DNA from: Eunapius fragilis
Lineage: Eukaryota; Porifera; Demospongiae; Spongillida; Spongillidae
Assembly: GCA_963681505.1 (NCBI GenBank)
Contig: OY811986.1
Location: forward strand, 3,251,922-3,315,921
Direction of reading: 5' to 3'
Length of the DNA stretch: 64,000 nucleotides
Program-made: the position numbers and the translations under genes
In this document: positions 21,929 to 35,424 of the stretch, piece after piece
Numbering within the stretch: the stretch's first letter is position 1
Layout: each line of letters starts with the position of its first letter
The notes under the pieces: model-generated
Told to the model about the DNA's origin: nothing
What the model saw: the letters and a program-made list of their open reading frames with translations, nothing else
Databases searched by the model: none

Positions 21929-22549
21929 TCATGCGGATGACTGCCTGTGTACTTTCTGCAAGTAAAAATTCAAACGCGTATAAAGGTGCTCATTCATTAG
22001 AATTTTTCTGACTTTCTGAAATTCTTCAAAGGAAACAGAATCACAAGAGTATTTTAGAGAATCAAATTTGGTTGCACTATTGGTTGTCTTCAAGCAATTA
22101 AAAGCTCGCTTAATATGTTGCAACTGTTCATCTTTTTCCTTTAATTTCTTTGAGAGTTCTTTCTCACTGAATTGTTTCTGCAACTGTTTAATTTTTGCTT
22201 CCTTCACTGACGAAGCCATCCTTTTTCTTTTTATTTCCTGATTTAGATATTTGATTTGCGTTATCCTTTGAACATTTGGTTGCGAGCAAAGATTTTGTAG
22301 TTTTTGTGTGTCGCTTCTTCTTAATTTTGAAACATGATGAAGACGTTTCTTAAGTTTGTGCTCTCCAAGAGTGGTATTCTCCCTTGAGCAGCATGAATTT
22401 GTTAAGATTGGAACAATTGCTGTGATCAACGATGAACATGGTATTGTTTGTGCAGGTAGAGTTTTGGGTGGGATTGATAGAGAAATGGGTGAACTTTGTA
22501 CAATTGGACCTGGCACAGTTTTCTTGTACATCTTGATGCGACACCTCAT
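21929..22549 (-). CDS. Unrecognised open frame with a Lys-rich coiled coil (up to 206 aa)
   Basis: A long minus-strand frame with a Ser/Pro/Ile-rich start, a Lys-rich coiled coil in the middle (EKELSKKLKEKDEQLQHIK) and a basic C-terminus. Another frame upstream (22652-22559) and one at 22966-22724 look compositionally coding, but I found no domain. The region may be the DNA-binding and zipper part of a decayed DNA transposon. No splice chain was established; the gene status is open. Confidence 0.3.
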   Translation of the reverse strand: MRCRIKMYKKTVPGPIVQSSPISLSIPPKTLPAQTIPCSSLITAIVPILTNSCCSRENTTLGEHKLKKRLHHVSKLRRSDTQKLQNLCSQPNVQRITQIKYLNQEIKRKRMASSVKEAKIKQLQKQFSEKELSKKLKEKDEQLQHIKRAFNCLKTTNSATKFDSLKYSCDSVSFEEFQKVRKILMNEHLYTRLNFYLQKVHRQSSA

Positions 22550-22969
22550 TCTCTCCTGATCTACTGCCTACTGTAAAATCACTTTCATCAAGGTCTAGGA
22601 TAACGGTGTATGATGTGAAAGATTTGTTGCAAATTTCAGCAAAAGAGGTCATTTCTTTTTGGCGAAAAACGTTTCAGTACATCAACTGTAACCCTCCTCA
22701 TGTGATGTGGAGAGCAACGAAGATTAAATCTCTGGGCCAAAAGCATGTATTGTTTTTGCAATGGACCTCTCATTCTGGAAATAGAGATGAAGGACATGAC
22801 CAATTTTGAGTTGTGAATGATCATGCTTGGGGAAATCTCTGAAGTGTTTTGTCAAGTACTTTTTGCCAGCACCAGCTGCAGGTGGTATTCTCATGCAGAT
22901 ATCCAATATACAGGTATCAAAATCAATACTCGAGCCCACCAATCTCAGAGAATAACAGAATTGCAATAA

Positions 22970-24930
22970 ATACTATGAACCAGTGTCTGAGGAACGCATG
23001 CAAGGAGTAATAATACAACAAGCTAGGATCTACAACACTGACTTGATGATACACACATGCATGCACACATGAACTAATTCGGCAGCCGCCTCTGGCTGGC
23101 TTGTGCCCTCAGTCAAAAGAACAATGCATACGCACAAAGGCCTATTGTTACCTGTACAAACTACTGATTGCGCATCACAGCAACAAGTTGACAGAATCTT
23201 TATCTAGAGAGTTCAATTGTGATTACAGAAAAATCCAATAACTCACAAAACTGCAGAAGGAATAAATATATAATTTAGCTCTGTGCTATGTTCAATCATA
23301 CACCTGGATATTATTCTGATGGCATCAGGCAATGACTGAATGAGGCATGCGTGCATCATGCGATCATTACATGATACATTACATATTGACATTGATCATA
23401 TTCCTGCGGAAGTAGAAAGGGGTCGGTGGGCCTTTAAATTTGCTTGGAAATCACACAAAACAGGGACTAGAAAATATACTTTTAGTCTATCAATCATTCA
23501 CCAATTTCTGCCCCGTTTTCGGGCAAATCGTGAAACGTTTGTAAATTATATTTGTCCCGATTTTTTGTATATCGAAGAGCAAAATTCTTTTGCCCCCCCC
23601 TCTCCCCCCGCCTCCACCATTGCGGGCACAGATGGTGCGTTTGGGTGGGGATTGACCAGGTATTTGACAATAATGACCATGCAGGGGTACGGATGACACT
23701 ACAATAAATCACACCAGACAGTTAATAAATCCCCCTGGATATTACGAATATCAAAGCTAACCACTATTTATAACTTTTTCCATCTGTACCCATACATGGT
23801 AATTGAATGGAATAGCCCATTACCATGTGCTTAACACTGGGTCCGTGAAAATCAAATACTTTTTTGGCCTATTTTGTCAAACTCACTTTTTGGGAAAATT
23901 CATCGGAAGTGTTCTAATGACCCCAAATACTGATTTTGCTAGAGTACAAATCTCTATATGATGTTTGGAGCTATTTCCAGCTTTGTAACTACTTCCATTC
24001 AGAACCATCATTTGTTTAAGTTGAGAGGGGTAAGACCCATTACCGGGAAATGGGATAATTTTTCTCAAGAGATTTCTACATTCAAAAACAGCAATATACA
24101 GTTGCTCACCTGAATCGGATTGGCAGGGAATAAAGAAAATCTGGCAGTAGACTATTACGCTGGTGTCCAAACAAACACCACAGTATGTTTTGGTCTCGTC
24201 TCAGACCCAAATGTTGGCAGTGCACAGGCTATTGATAGATCAATTCTAAGCCATGTTTTCAGCAACGACAGTCAAGTGATAGAGGATTGGTTATATCATA
24301 TTTTTAACCTTTGTAGATATACTTTTAGGTAGTGTTTGAAGAAACTAATTGTGTGTGTGCGTGTTTGTCTAAAGTGTATTTTTGTATCCAATTGTATTTT
24401 TATTGTTTGGGGATTAGGAGGTTGACTTGCGTGGTTAAGAAAACTGTACATACCGGAGGCGGTATGTTGAGATGTACGTTTTCTATTTGTCTGTGCACTT
24501 TGAGTACTTATTCGTTCCACTCCAAAACCAAAAACAGATTTGCCATGGTTCATTATGTCGGTTCAACGAATAGAATGCCTAGAAACCCCTTGGCATGTCG
24601 TCCTGCAAAGCCAATAAACATTTCCTATAAGGTCCTACGCAGCCGCTTCGAGCTATACGTGACAATGTTTTTACTGTATTCGATTTCGACGAAACGCGGT
24701 GGTTTGGGCAACATTGATACACATTAAAACTGTCCTATTAAACAACTGAACTAGCGATAAAAACATATGGCAGGTAGGCTTATTTCTAGCTACATGTACA
24801 TATAGATTGTTGATACGCATCAGCTGCCATTATCAATTGAAACCAAGTAACGTATTCAATTACGTCATTCAATACGCGCTCGCCCTGTATTGTAAGATGA
24901 AATAAACACCCTTGCCTTAATCTACCTGAG
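22970..24930. other. No gene recognised
   Basis: Low coding potential on both strands. A C-rich stretch at 23593-23615 and a GAGGCGG-like stretch near 24450 are the only compositional features noted. Confidence 0.4.
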
Positions 24931-24937
24931 TAGATCT

Positions 24938-25452
24938 TCCTCTAGAAATCTTTCCATCTTCTCAACTCTCCCTCTTCGGACATCATTGCAGAGTACAGCT
25001 GTAAAAAAATGGAATGAATTCAATAAAATATGAATGGACTTGGTTGAATTAACAGAGTAGATTCAGTGAATCCAAATGCGTCCCACACATCCTTCCTCGT
25101 TTCAATTAATTTCCCACTTGTCACTATAGCTGAAGACGCGCCAACGTAAGGTACATCCTCAACACTAACCAGGTCTGTGATGGACTTCTTTGCTTTTTTT
25201 GAAGCACACCTTGTCGAGTACCCGAGTGAAGGCCTTGCAACGCCATCTGATTTCTTAGGCCGCCCCCTTTTCCTTAGTATTGCCACCTACCATCACATGT
25301 ACATTGACAGCGTTTACATATGCTTTGGCAGCCAGGAACTTTTCAGGCTCCATCATGATGGCCACAATCTGCCATGCTTCATAGTGTTTACTTCTGGAAT
25401 TATGTCTGACCAATTTTACTAGTACCCAGACTTGCATGTGGCAACCAGGCAT
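24938..25452 (-). other. AT-hook-containing coding remnant, unassigned
   Basis: From 25440 down the minus strand reads VLVKLVRHNSRSKHYEAWQI and continues to VNAVNVHVM. After a frame change near 25275, it reads RKRGRPKK, an AT-hook core, and continues to about 25025. A further segment at 25002-24942 lies between a good acceptor (TTTTTTACAG) and donor (CAG/GTAGAT) and encodes VEKMERFLEEDLL. The frame change with only about 20 bases between blocks argues for a pseudogene or transposon remnant rather than an intron. Confidence 0.3.
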
Positions 25453-25459
25453 ATAAAGG

Positions 25460-26785
25460 CATTTGTGTTGTTCGACTGAAACATTAATCTATTGCTGTGC
25501 TTCCTTACTGTCCTGCTTATTCGATTTATGTACGCGCGTTTCAAGCGATTTTTCTTTTACAGTTCACGCAATTTTCGCTAAACCCGAATTGCTCCAGACC
25601 CCCGAACTGCTCATCTCTGACAATGGGTAGCTTTTCGTCTCTTCCAGTGGAATCGCAAAAAAATATAGTTTTTTAGCTTATCACAGATTTATCTAATACA
25701 ATTTAACTACAGGGTGCTTATATCTATTCTTCCCTATTTTATGACCAGCTACAAGCACCCAAAATTTTGGGACTGAAATTACGGAGACGTTCTGTTAAAG
25801 CTAATCAATATAGGTAGGTATTGTCAAGTTGTTTATGTGTGCCTTATATATGTTGTGTTGTTCATTAGCTTGCACTTCACTTCAATGGACTGGAACTCCT
25901 TCATCTCTTTGTGAACATTTCTACAAATTGCCTCGTTGTGGGGTAAGCTAATGGTTGGCAGTGTACATTTATTGAACTAGAGGCCTGTTGCAGCTCTGCA
26001 TGCATTTTTCGTATGAGTATCACCAATAATGCACACACAATGACATTTTGGTTTACATGTACTGCGCGCAATATCAGAGAGAAAAATGTGTGAACTTGAA
26101 GAAAAAAGTAAGCCTGGCACTGTCAGCGCATCATAAAAAAGAATCAAAAGAGCCCACTTTTTTTCAAAAAGGGCCTAGCCAAATGCTCAAGAAATGAACA
26201 AACCGTCAGACGGATAGACAGACTATCTGCGCATTTATAAATAAGTGCTGGGGCAAATCTGTTAGCATTAGAACTGGGATGGGAATTTAACTTCCGTTTA
26301 ACTAGGTTACACCGCAGGCCATACATATGTAGTTACGTAGCAACGGGACAAGGCTGATTAAATGTTACATATTAAAAACTTGAATGTGCGCAATTTAACA
26401 GCAGGAACAGGAACACAGAGTGAAGCAAGCCCGTCACTGTCTGCAAATCATAGAAAGGAGTCAAAAGAGCCCACTAATGTCGAACACAGCCCAGCCAAAT
26501 GCTCAAAAAACGAACACAGATGGATCCACGCATTTATAAATAGATGCATGATGGTACTTACCTGTCTGCGGATGGCCGCCAGTATCTCTTCACTGTTTCC
26601 TATTCGAGAATCAGGTTATAAAACATTGCGTATGTATGACGTACTGTTGTGAGAACGTAAGTGTGAAGAACCTCTAGTTTGAAGAGTAGTGATATTGTTT
26701 CTACAATGCTAAGTATTGCCCAGCACATTTTGATTTACATACATTCTGGATGGCACTTTAATAGGCCAAACAGTAGAATGTGTCC
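25460..26785. repeat. No gene; diverged direct repeat of about 130 bp
   Basis: The block 26115-26250 recurs at 26424-26550. Shared landmarks are CAAAAGAGCCCACT, CAGCCAAATGCTCAA (with one change), GAACA, and GCATTTATAAATA near the end. Identity is moderate. No coding signal was seen in the rest. Confidence 0.55.
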
Positions 26786-26788
26786 ACG

Positions 26789-27500
26789 TCACTCTGCTTT
26801 TACTTGAATCTCATGTTTCACACTTGCAAAATCAGGTAATGCCCTGAGCTCATCAAGTCTTATTTTCTCAATCCCTTTTAAGCCTTGCTCTGTACATATT
26901 CGTAATGCATCCTTGGGAATCGGTTTTCCATCTTGCCCTGGATACCATTTTGCTGTAAACCCCTTAGTGGCCAAATCAAATGTTTCAAAACATTGCATTT
27001 GTGTGAGTTGGTTGTTTGCCTCCATCGTCTGAGCAGTAGATAGTGATCCTTTTCGTACAGCAGTATGAGAGGGAGCATTATCATAAGTTAGCAGTAATTG
27101 GCATCCTGGATATAAAAGTTCAAATTCATCAATACCTTTTGTATAATCTCCGATTATCCATGCTTCAATGTTCCATTTTTGGGCTCAGTCATTTCTAGTT
27201 TCAACCAGTGGCATGGAACTGAGACACCAGTTATATTGGTAGCTCTGTCTCCTTTTGGCTTCATATGGTAAGCATCATTGCTTACCCAAGCAAACCGGTT
27301 CCCTTCATTTGCTTACAAAATGCACTCATCCTGGTTGTCATGGAGAAGGCGTTTCACCTGGAGGGAGGTTGGGCCATTCTGGTTTTCCAGTTACCACACA
27401 TAAAATTGGCAAACGTGGCAGTAGAGCCACTATTTTCTTAACCCATGCATTATGATAGGCAACTACATCCTGATCTTCATGTCGATCCCAAAAAAGGATC
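26789..27500 (-). pseudogene. DDE-transposase fragment
   Basis: The minus strand reads, in changing frames, PEILFWDRHEDQDVV, NDAYHMKPKGDRATNITG, LLLTYDNAPSHTAV, and an uninterrupted final 78 codons ending at 26789. YDNAPSHTAV is the neighbourhood of a catalytic Asp in pogo/Tigger-like DDE transposases. Several stops and frameshifts are present, and the N-terminal DNA-binding part is missing. The exact superfamily is unsure. Confidence 0.5.
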
Positions 27501-27539
27501 TCTGGATGCATCATCCCTTAAGGCGCTTCCGCACTTGAC

Positions 27540-29660
27540 ACCTCAAACCGCATTGAACCGCTTTGATCTAGATTGATCCGGCTTTTGTTGAGTCTGCACT
27601 AGGAATTTAGTATTCATAGTGAACTGAATCGTGTCTGTACCGCAAGTTAAGATGGAATCTGCTGTACAGCTTTGCTTGTTCGCATTCATGGAACTATGCA
27701 TAATGCACCATAGGAATAGGCTAAAAAGGGCACGAATAAGATACCAACGTCGTTTGATAGTCAGAGAGAGGAGGTGCGTTGGGGCACTCAAGTCATGGAG
27801 GTACAGTAGGGTGTATACTGTTTGTACATGTTGAACCTGTCTAGTGTCTTTTCTTTTTTTTTCAGGGCATTTTTTACACTTTCTTGAAACGTGTAAATCA
27901 CTGAATTTGTTGGTACAAATCAAAGAGCACACACACTGGTAGAAACAGGTTATGGATACAACGATGATGATGTGTGGTGGAAAGAGAACCTAAGAGAATG
28001 TCTCAAGGCACATACCATTTATTATGTAATGACCTTAATGACAACATTCAAAGGTAGGTTACCAGATTTCGATCTCAAATAAGTGGAATGCACGAGTGGC
28101 CATTACTATTATATGGAGACTATCAAGTAACAGTGACTGCAGAACAATAGCAGTTCTATTTGGTGTTGGTAGATCTACACTACAAAATGTTGAGCGACAC
28201 TTGTGATGCATTTATACACATTCCAAAATGTGAAGTACTTCAGAGAATCTTGGACGGACTTGAGCAGCATTGGGGATTTCCTCAGGCAATTGCAGCAATT
28301 GATGGAAGTCACATACCTATCATAAAACCATTACAGTGTCCTGATTATTATTACAACTGAAAGGGTTATTATTATTACTCCATACTCATACAGGCACTTG
28401 TTGATTCCCATGGATTGTTCATGGATGTGAATGATGGCTGGCCTGGGAAAGCATATGATGCATGAGTATTTTCCAATTCATCCTCTTTCCGTAAGGGAAA
28501 TGCAAATACTTTGTTCCCGCAAAACATTATGGTGTTACTACTGATTTTGGGAGACTCTGCTTACCCACTATTACATGGCTGATGAAACCATACCTTGAAT
28601 ACGAGCACACAACTCCTCATGACTGCACTTCAATTATAAGCAAAGTAGGGCAAGGATGGTTGTTGAAAATGCTTTTGGCAGGTTAAAAGGGAGATGGAGA
28701 TGCCTTATGAAGAGGATTGGCATCCATGCTATATCTGATGTAATAAATATCATTGCTGCCTACATTACTACCATGAGATTCATGATAATCTCAACATTCA
28801 AGAGTGGATCGATGATGTTGTGCAACCAAACCATGTGCATCATATAGTGGCAATGAACAGTACAGCCAAACAAATACGTGATGCTATTAAGAAAGAATAT
28901 TGATTTTATGCACAGCTTGATTGCATGCATGCATAATCACTTGGACATGCAAGAGTGAAATAGTGTTTTGAAAACTCGTGTGTGTGGGAGATCAGGGTGC
29001 GTAGCTGATTGGAAATGTTGAAGTGGGATCTGAGGCTGTTGCTGGTGCCGGAAGGGTACATCCATGGTGATGGCTGGAAAGTTCCAGATATTACACTCAT
29101 CTGCTGCATCAGAGAAGCATATATTCCAAACATTCTCTCCTCTCTTAATTCCTGCATTTTCCAATTCCATTCTTCTCATTCTCTTCTCTTTGAGAAGAAT
29201 ACTCATCCATGCGTTCAAAAACCTCAGCAAGCAACATTACATCAGACTCTCCATGCTTACGTTTGATTCCTGTACCCATGAAAAGCCATCATTCACAGTA
29301 GTATATAATATGGAATAACTGCATGCATGCACACCAGATGCATGTGTAATTATTACCTTGTTTTCTGGTAGTTTCAGCAGTTCTCTTTGATCCACCACCA
29401 CTATTACCACATTACCACCACAGGCGTCAAGAAAGAAGAAAAAATGCCAATTATAAACAGTTTAAATTTAAATATACAAATAACTTGAGTGCTAGTTCCA
29501 GGTTGTTGAGATGTCTGTGACCGATCTGGACTTTCTGAATCTGATTTTGTGGACACAGATGCTCTAGCAGTTGCTGTAGAAGAGTTGTGTCTTGATGAAG
29601 GTGTCTGTGGCTCGGGTGTTAAAGGGGATACAGTTATCCCAAACTGTTGTCTTTCTTCTA
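27540..29660 (+). mobile_element. PIF/Harbinger transposon relic
   Basis: The plus strand from about 27640 encodes a broken HARBI1-like transposase. It has a basic N-terminus (KRARIRYQRR), a helical segment at 28160-28250, then AIAAIDGSHIPI at 28283-28320 (first catalytic Asp region), DVNDGWPGKAYDA near 28415 and [12 protein letters not shown] at 28660-28695 (last catalytic Glu region). In-frame stops and frameshifts interrupt it. On the opposite strand, 29230-28906 reads a Myb/SANT-type accessory protein C-terminus (EERMFGIYASLMQQM), as Harbinger elements carry. The left edge GGCGCTTCCGCACTTGACA at 27523 looks like a terminal repeat, but no right partner was found. Confidence 0.7.
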
Positions 29661-32206
29661 GGTAAGTATGTTAGAGCAAGATCAATGGCATATATAAACC
29701 TCGCTTTTATAAATAAGTGCATGGGCTGTAGTAAGGGCACTAAGGTTCATTATCTGATGTATGTGTATGGCTTCACTTGCAGTCCTATAGTCCTTCTCTG
29801 GATCAGCCTTGTAGCTGCTGCCTTTATGAGATTCGCTATATATTGTGCTCGCGTTGTTGATTTCTTTAAACTGATGACTATTGATAATCAATTGGGTCTT
29901 GTATGTAAGGCTTACCATAGGTCAGTGAATAGCATAGTAAATATATGGCCCCTGGTACGAGATTTTTTGTTTATATACCAAATTAGGTACTACTTGCTTG
30001 TGTTTTACCGGATGGGTATTACATGTTTCTGACCCCTAAAGATAAAATCCAGATATGTGCTGAAGTGATTTGTGCTGTTGGCACTCTTTAACACTGTTTG
30101 TAGCTTGAGTTCTTCGTGCCCGAAGGAAGAAGAAAAATGGCGGCAAATAGCAGTTAGACCTGGTACGTGACGTGGGCACGAGTATTTTGTTCTCTGTTAT
30201 GACACAGAACCAAAGCAGAACTGTTCTTGTTTGTGGTATCGTTCGATACCGACACAGAGGGTAATGATCTGATTCACCAGTCGTTTTTAAAATGACATTC
30301 ATTATGAAATCAATCGTATATATGGTGCCGGCTTATGCAGGTTCCATGGACTTTACGTTTTGTCATAAGCAGATGGTTCAGCCTTCTAGATGTGTCCTGA
30401 ATGATTTCTTCCCACCGGATCATCCTCTTCTATCACAGGGTGTGGTTTGATTTTACCCAACCCACAACTTGGCATCTCCATTCTCTTGGTCGTTTCAAGG
30501 TTAGCCAGATGGGGTTTATGGTAGAGGGCCTCTTTGGAGAGGAGAGGAGGTAGATTCTGTCCACTCCATAGACTTCGGGTAGTTCTTTGTCATCTCTAAG
30601 TCTGTGTATAGATTTTACGTGTTGTGGATGGTAGTTGTGGATGATGGATGTAGGTTTTGTAGGTTTTGAACTTCATATGAAAGGAATACTTGCAAATACA
30701 TGTATGACCCATGAATGATAATGAAACATTACATCACAAAAGAGGAACATGTCTAATAAGAATTACTTGAATGATTTCAGATGCCCTTCGAAGTATGCTA
30801 GTTCCCCTGGATTACAGAAAGCTACAATTCTGTGTGAGGCTATATCACTCAAAATGAACAATAATAACACCCCTTGGAACACATATTGCAGCTTTGGCAC
30901 CTCCCATTGGTCTTCTGGTATTGTGGTAGCAAACTCAACAATTAAGCATATATGTACAGCCTGCATGATAAAATAAGAGGATAATCAGGCAATAAATGTG
31001 TGCTGCTACATATGCTTACATTACTTATATCTTTTATCATGCAAGGATGTGTGTGCATTTTTGAGTTTACCTAATCAAACGTGCATTGAATGCTGAATGA
31101 TCACAAACATTTAAAAAAGCCCAATCCACAGTGGGCTCTGTGCTGATCATAATCATGACAAACATCTTCTATGAAGATTTCTTTGGTTACATGAAGCTCA
31201 GGTGTGCGTACCGGTCAGTAATAGAGTTATCCATGCGCTTGTGTCACAGCTTGCATGTACATAAGCTTACATATGATATTGGAATATCAAACCTTGGCTC
31301 TGAAATGCAATTCTCATATTCCATTGGCACTGCTGTGCACACCTCAACTGTGGTCAGCTTTAATGGTTTCTAATGGAAAGGCTTTGCTTTTGTTTCTTGC
31401 AACCTGCATGTTATCATTCTTTCACACAGTAGACAAGGGTGCTTCCTTGTACAAGTAACAAAGTGACTTGACCATGCAGTTGTAATGGTGCTAAATGTAT
31501 ATGCATACCTGTTGCAGCAGATAACTACACATTCTCACCAGGAATTTGCAATCACCACATAGGAACACTTTAAGTGTGTATTGCGTGCATTTTTAAGAAG
31601 AAATATAAGTCTTTTGTACTACCCCTTCATTCCTTGCAGCTCCTGGGCTTGGAGTTTGAAGTGATCCTAACCAACTTGAATGTTGACCTCAGTGTCAACT
31701 GCTTAGGGTGTAGATAATTTGACACTTCATTTCAGTTGTGTTGAGCACATCACCCTAATTACCTCCTACAAGTAGTTTTACCCAAATCTCACGTTTGGGA
31801 ATGAATCCATTGTGCTAGGTTAATGGCCAATCCTGGTATATTGTGAACACCTCACAACGTTATTGGAATGTAAGGCATGCAGTTTACCTGTGTAATAGAG
31901 TAGTGAGAATTCTATCACAATCAATATATAGCCCACACTTGCTATATTATACAGCTTATATAGCTATACCCTAGGATGTTTTAGAACTAGTCTCATGACT
32001 CACTACAAAGGTCATCGCATGGCCAATCATCACTTGCTACATATGCTCCCTTCCTCTGAGAATTCGTCTCGAATTAAGATCAAAATCAATCAAGTGGTCT
32101 TCTTATCCTGTCTTTATACTCTTCCTCTCCTAGTTCTTTAGCAAGGCCACATTGAATACATGGCAATCTGGATAGAGCGTCGGCATTGTGACGCAGGCTT
32201 TACGAC
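29661..32206. other. No gene recognised; one dispersed repeat copy
   Basis: No coding chain on either strand convinces me. Positions about 30165-30390 share blocks with 35196-35375 (for example CGTGGGCAC.AGTATTTT and CTGTT.CTGTTTGTG, then TATGCAGGTTCC), so both are copies of an unnamed repeat. Confidence 0.4.
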
Positions 32207-34833
32207 CAGGGCCGTAGGAATTTTTATAGTTTGGGGGGCTCAATACTCATGCCATAAGTCTGAATGTCATTGTGGTGTAAATTAATTCATATCTAATATT
32301 CATCAGTTTATAGGCATGCCTGTACGTACATTTAGGCACAATTCTTCAACTTGGTTTGAACCACATTATGCATGCACGCGTTATCATGCACCCATAAAAT
32401 GTCCCGTCGACTGGAATTGCGACTTCCAAATTCATTGCCAATGATTGAAAGGTCAAGCTTGTCTGTTTAATCTTTGTGTACATGCAGCAGCATGCACCGG
32501 TTTAACCTTGATTGGTGCATTTTATTTTGTAGCCAGGTCTTTAATCGTCGCAGGGCACTGAAAGTTCATTCGCTGACTGTGTTGATGAGTTTGGTGACCT
32601 TAATAACTTCAGGTATAGCTCAATAAGACTGAGATTCTGAAGAAAAGCTGTGATGCCTTTTAATTTCATCCCACCTACGTGACTTTTAATCTCATGAGGA
32701 AGATTTGCATGCAGGATAAGCAGCTGGTTTGCCATGCGCTGCTGATTAAAGTCATCACCATATAGCTGCATTACATCACTATAATCCTCCAACTTAAATA
32801 CCAAATCACACAGCAGCTCTTCCAATTTTATAACCTCCCTATTGAACCTATCTTTGATTGATTGCACAACATAATCATTTACTTCATAATAAGTTTTTCT
32901 ATATACATCTACCACGGTGTTTGCAAACTCGGGAGCTGATGATCCTACCTCAAAACATTGTGGTACCTTCCTCTGTCGAGGTAGAGAGGGGTCTGCTATC
33001 AGAACGGTCTTGAAAAGCTGATGTTTTCTTTCAATTGTTTTCTAAAATGCATTAAAGGAATCCTCTGACCTTATTGTTTGAAAAGCCACTAGGGTCATCT
33101 TCGTCAGGCTTTGACCCTCGCAAGCGGATCTAGAGGAGCTTTGAAGTGCTTTTGACAAGTTGTCTGACATGCTGAACACAATTCTTCCAAACTCGAGTCC
33201 GAAGAAAAAGTCAAATGACTTCATTTGCTTACCCACTCCACCAATTCGAGCACGCATTTCACTGTCATTTAGCTTCAACCCATGTCTCCATTAAAGCGTC
33301 ATAGTTCTCAGAAATTGAGGTAAAAGATTCTGCTCTTACAGTCCAGTGAGTTGGACACAGCAACCTTATCCCAGGAGAGTCCAGAGCGATATCATTTTTC
33401 AATTTCTCAAATTAACTTGCCTACGAGGAGATTTTTTGATTAGTTTTGACATTTCCTCAATTGTATCCAAAGCATCACAAATAATTGGGTTTGCTTTCAC
33501 TGCATCCTGTACTGCTAAGTTCAAGGAATGTCTGTAGCAATGTGTATATAAAGCTCATCTTTCCTTTGCCAGTAGTTCAGTTGATACTCCAGTTCTACAC
33601 ACTGCCATAGAACTTGCCCCGTCATAACATTGCCCATGACAATTCTGTAAAGGTAGGGAAAGTCGCAGCAATATTTCTTCAATAGTTCGGGTGATATGTT
33701 CAGCTGAGATACAATCCCAGGCCAATGAACTCCTTGTGACTGATAAGCTTATTGTCAACATATCGAACACAATATACCAGTTGTTCATTGTTGGACACAT
33801 CTGTAGTCTCGTCAACCATAATAGAATAGTATCTGCCTGAGGACAGAAAGTGCCATAATCTGCAGAAGCTCATTTTGAATTTCTGGACTTGTAAATCGAT
33901 CGCGAGACTTTTGCAACCATGCATCTATGTTGGGTATCTTGTTTTTTTTGTAGAAGCAGCAATTGCATAAAGTTTCTCTCTCTCCGCCAATACTATCTGA
34001 TGTCAAACCAGCATCATAATGCATTCCATGTAAAGCCAAACCTTGCCGTGCTAAAAAGCGAATGTTTGACATAATTGAAGACATTTTCTGTTTAAAGCTT
34101 TCTGTTCAGTATGTGCAGCACTTAGTTGTATGTCCACATTCATTCTCTCTGTCAAAGCTGCTGCAACCATGCTAAGAGCATCGCAATGGCAAGCTGATTG
34201 ATTATGCTTGCTGAATTTATCTAATGCTTTTCTCCAGTTAATGAATCCAGAAGTACTAAATACTGATATCCATGTACCCTTCCATTGGCATCGTTAACTG
34301 GACTGCAGTAGCGCAATAGAAGCATAAGACGGCATCTTCTTCTTCAAGGTAATCCAACCAGTGGTACTTTCGTACCACGAGGAACAAAAGCTACGACGCA
34401 TACTACTAAACTGCCTTTCCAGCCTGGGCTGTTTTAGCTTTAATGGGAGAATTTGGGAACAGATCACAGGGGACTGGCAGTGTGGGATGGCAAATCAGTT
34501 GCATTTGAAGCATTTGGCCCAGCACCAGAGGGGACACTGGGGAAGAGGGGATGACTTTTGCAGAACTGGTTCATTCTCTCGAGCAATTGCTCCATCATGA
34601 CTGCATTCTTGCAATTCAACCCCATTACTCCCGCTTATAGGCTCACTACTAGCACTTGAGTGAAGTATTACCTGAGTTGCATTACCCAAACTTTGTCGGA
34701 CTTCGGAGTCCTCCTTTGAAGATATTCTTCAAAATTGACATTGCGATTGCCACGCACGTGACTGCACATTTAATAATAAATGTTACAGAAATTTTGGGGG
34801 GGGGGCCCAAGCACCCCCTTATCTACAGCCTTG
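32207..34833 (-). mobile_element. ZMYM1/P52rIPK-type hAT transposon relic
   Basis: Degenerate ends CAGGGCCGTAGG (32207) and, inverted, CAAGGCTGTAG (34823-34833), both with G tracts, bracket minus-strand transposase sequence. From 34330 down it reads a TTF-type finger remnant, FINWRKALDKFSKH, the DUF4371-like region (NIRFLARQGLALHG), ETTDVSNNEQLVYCVRYVD, HGQCYDGASSM at 33610, then MRARIGGVGKQMKSFDF and the dimerisation end near 32555 (SERTFSALRRLKTWL in a shifted frame). Frameshifts separate nearly every block. No target duplication survives. Confidence 0.75.
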
Positions 34834-34846
34834 TGAAATGGTGGAT

Positions 34847-35190
34847 GATTATGAATTCAAACTGCTACAGTTTTTCCAGCCATCGAACAACTTGTCCTTC
34901 CGGTTCCTTGATCCGATTAAGCAGTTGTAAGGAACTATGGTCAGTTTATAGTTGAAATCTGTGCCCCAGTATGGGCTAAAGTAAAGGATGAATATGACGA
35001 CAAAAAGAAACTCCATTCTGGTTGCACAATAGTTGCGTTCCACTTTGGCCAACACTCGGTTCCCATATGCTACAACCTGTTCTTTTCCTTAGCTGTCCAA
35101 CTGTGACAAGACAGCAGCGATGCCTTCGTTACTGGTGCCTATGTCCAGTATGAAAGGCATGGTGAAGTCCAGATACACCAAAATTGGTGG
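34847..35190 (-). pseudogene. Ty3/gypsy RNase H fragment
   Basis: Minus-strand reading gives PPILVYLDFTMPFILD, EGIAAVLSQL, then EQVVAYGNRVLAKVERNYC, which matches the start of a Ty3 RNase H. Catalytic-site residues are partly altered and the frame breaks near 35095. An unnamed repeat (35196-35375) sits directly at its upstream edge. Confidence 0.6.
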
Positions 35191-35424
35191 TGATGACAGG
35201 TACGAGGCGTGGGCACAAGTATTTTTGTTCTCTAAAAGCACGCGACAAAACCAACGCAAACTGTTCCTGTTTGTGTTATCGTTTTTTAATGACTTCATTA
35301 TCCGACATAAATCCTGTATGGAACTTGCTTCCGCAGGTTCCGATAATTTATATGGAACGTTTTATGACAAAACCAAGCTATTCAGTTGCTCCACAAGGTG
35401 TCCATCAAGCATGACGTCTGACTA

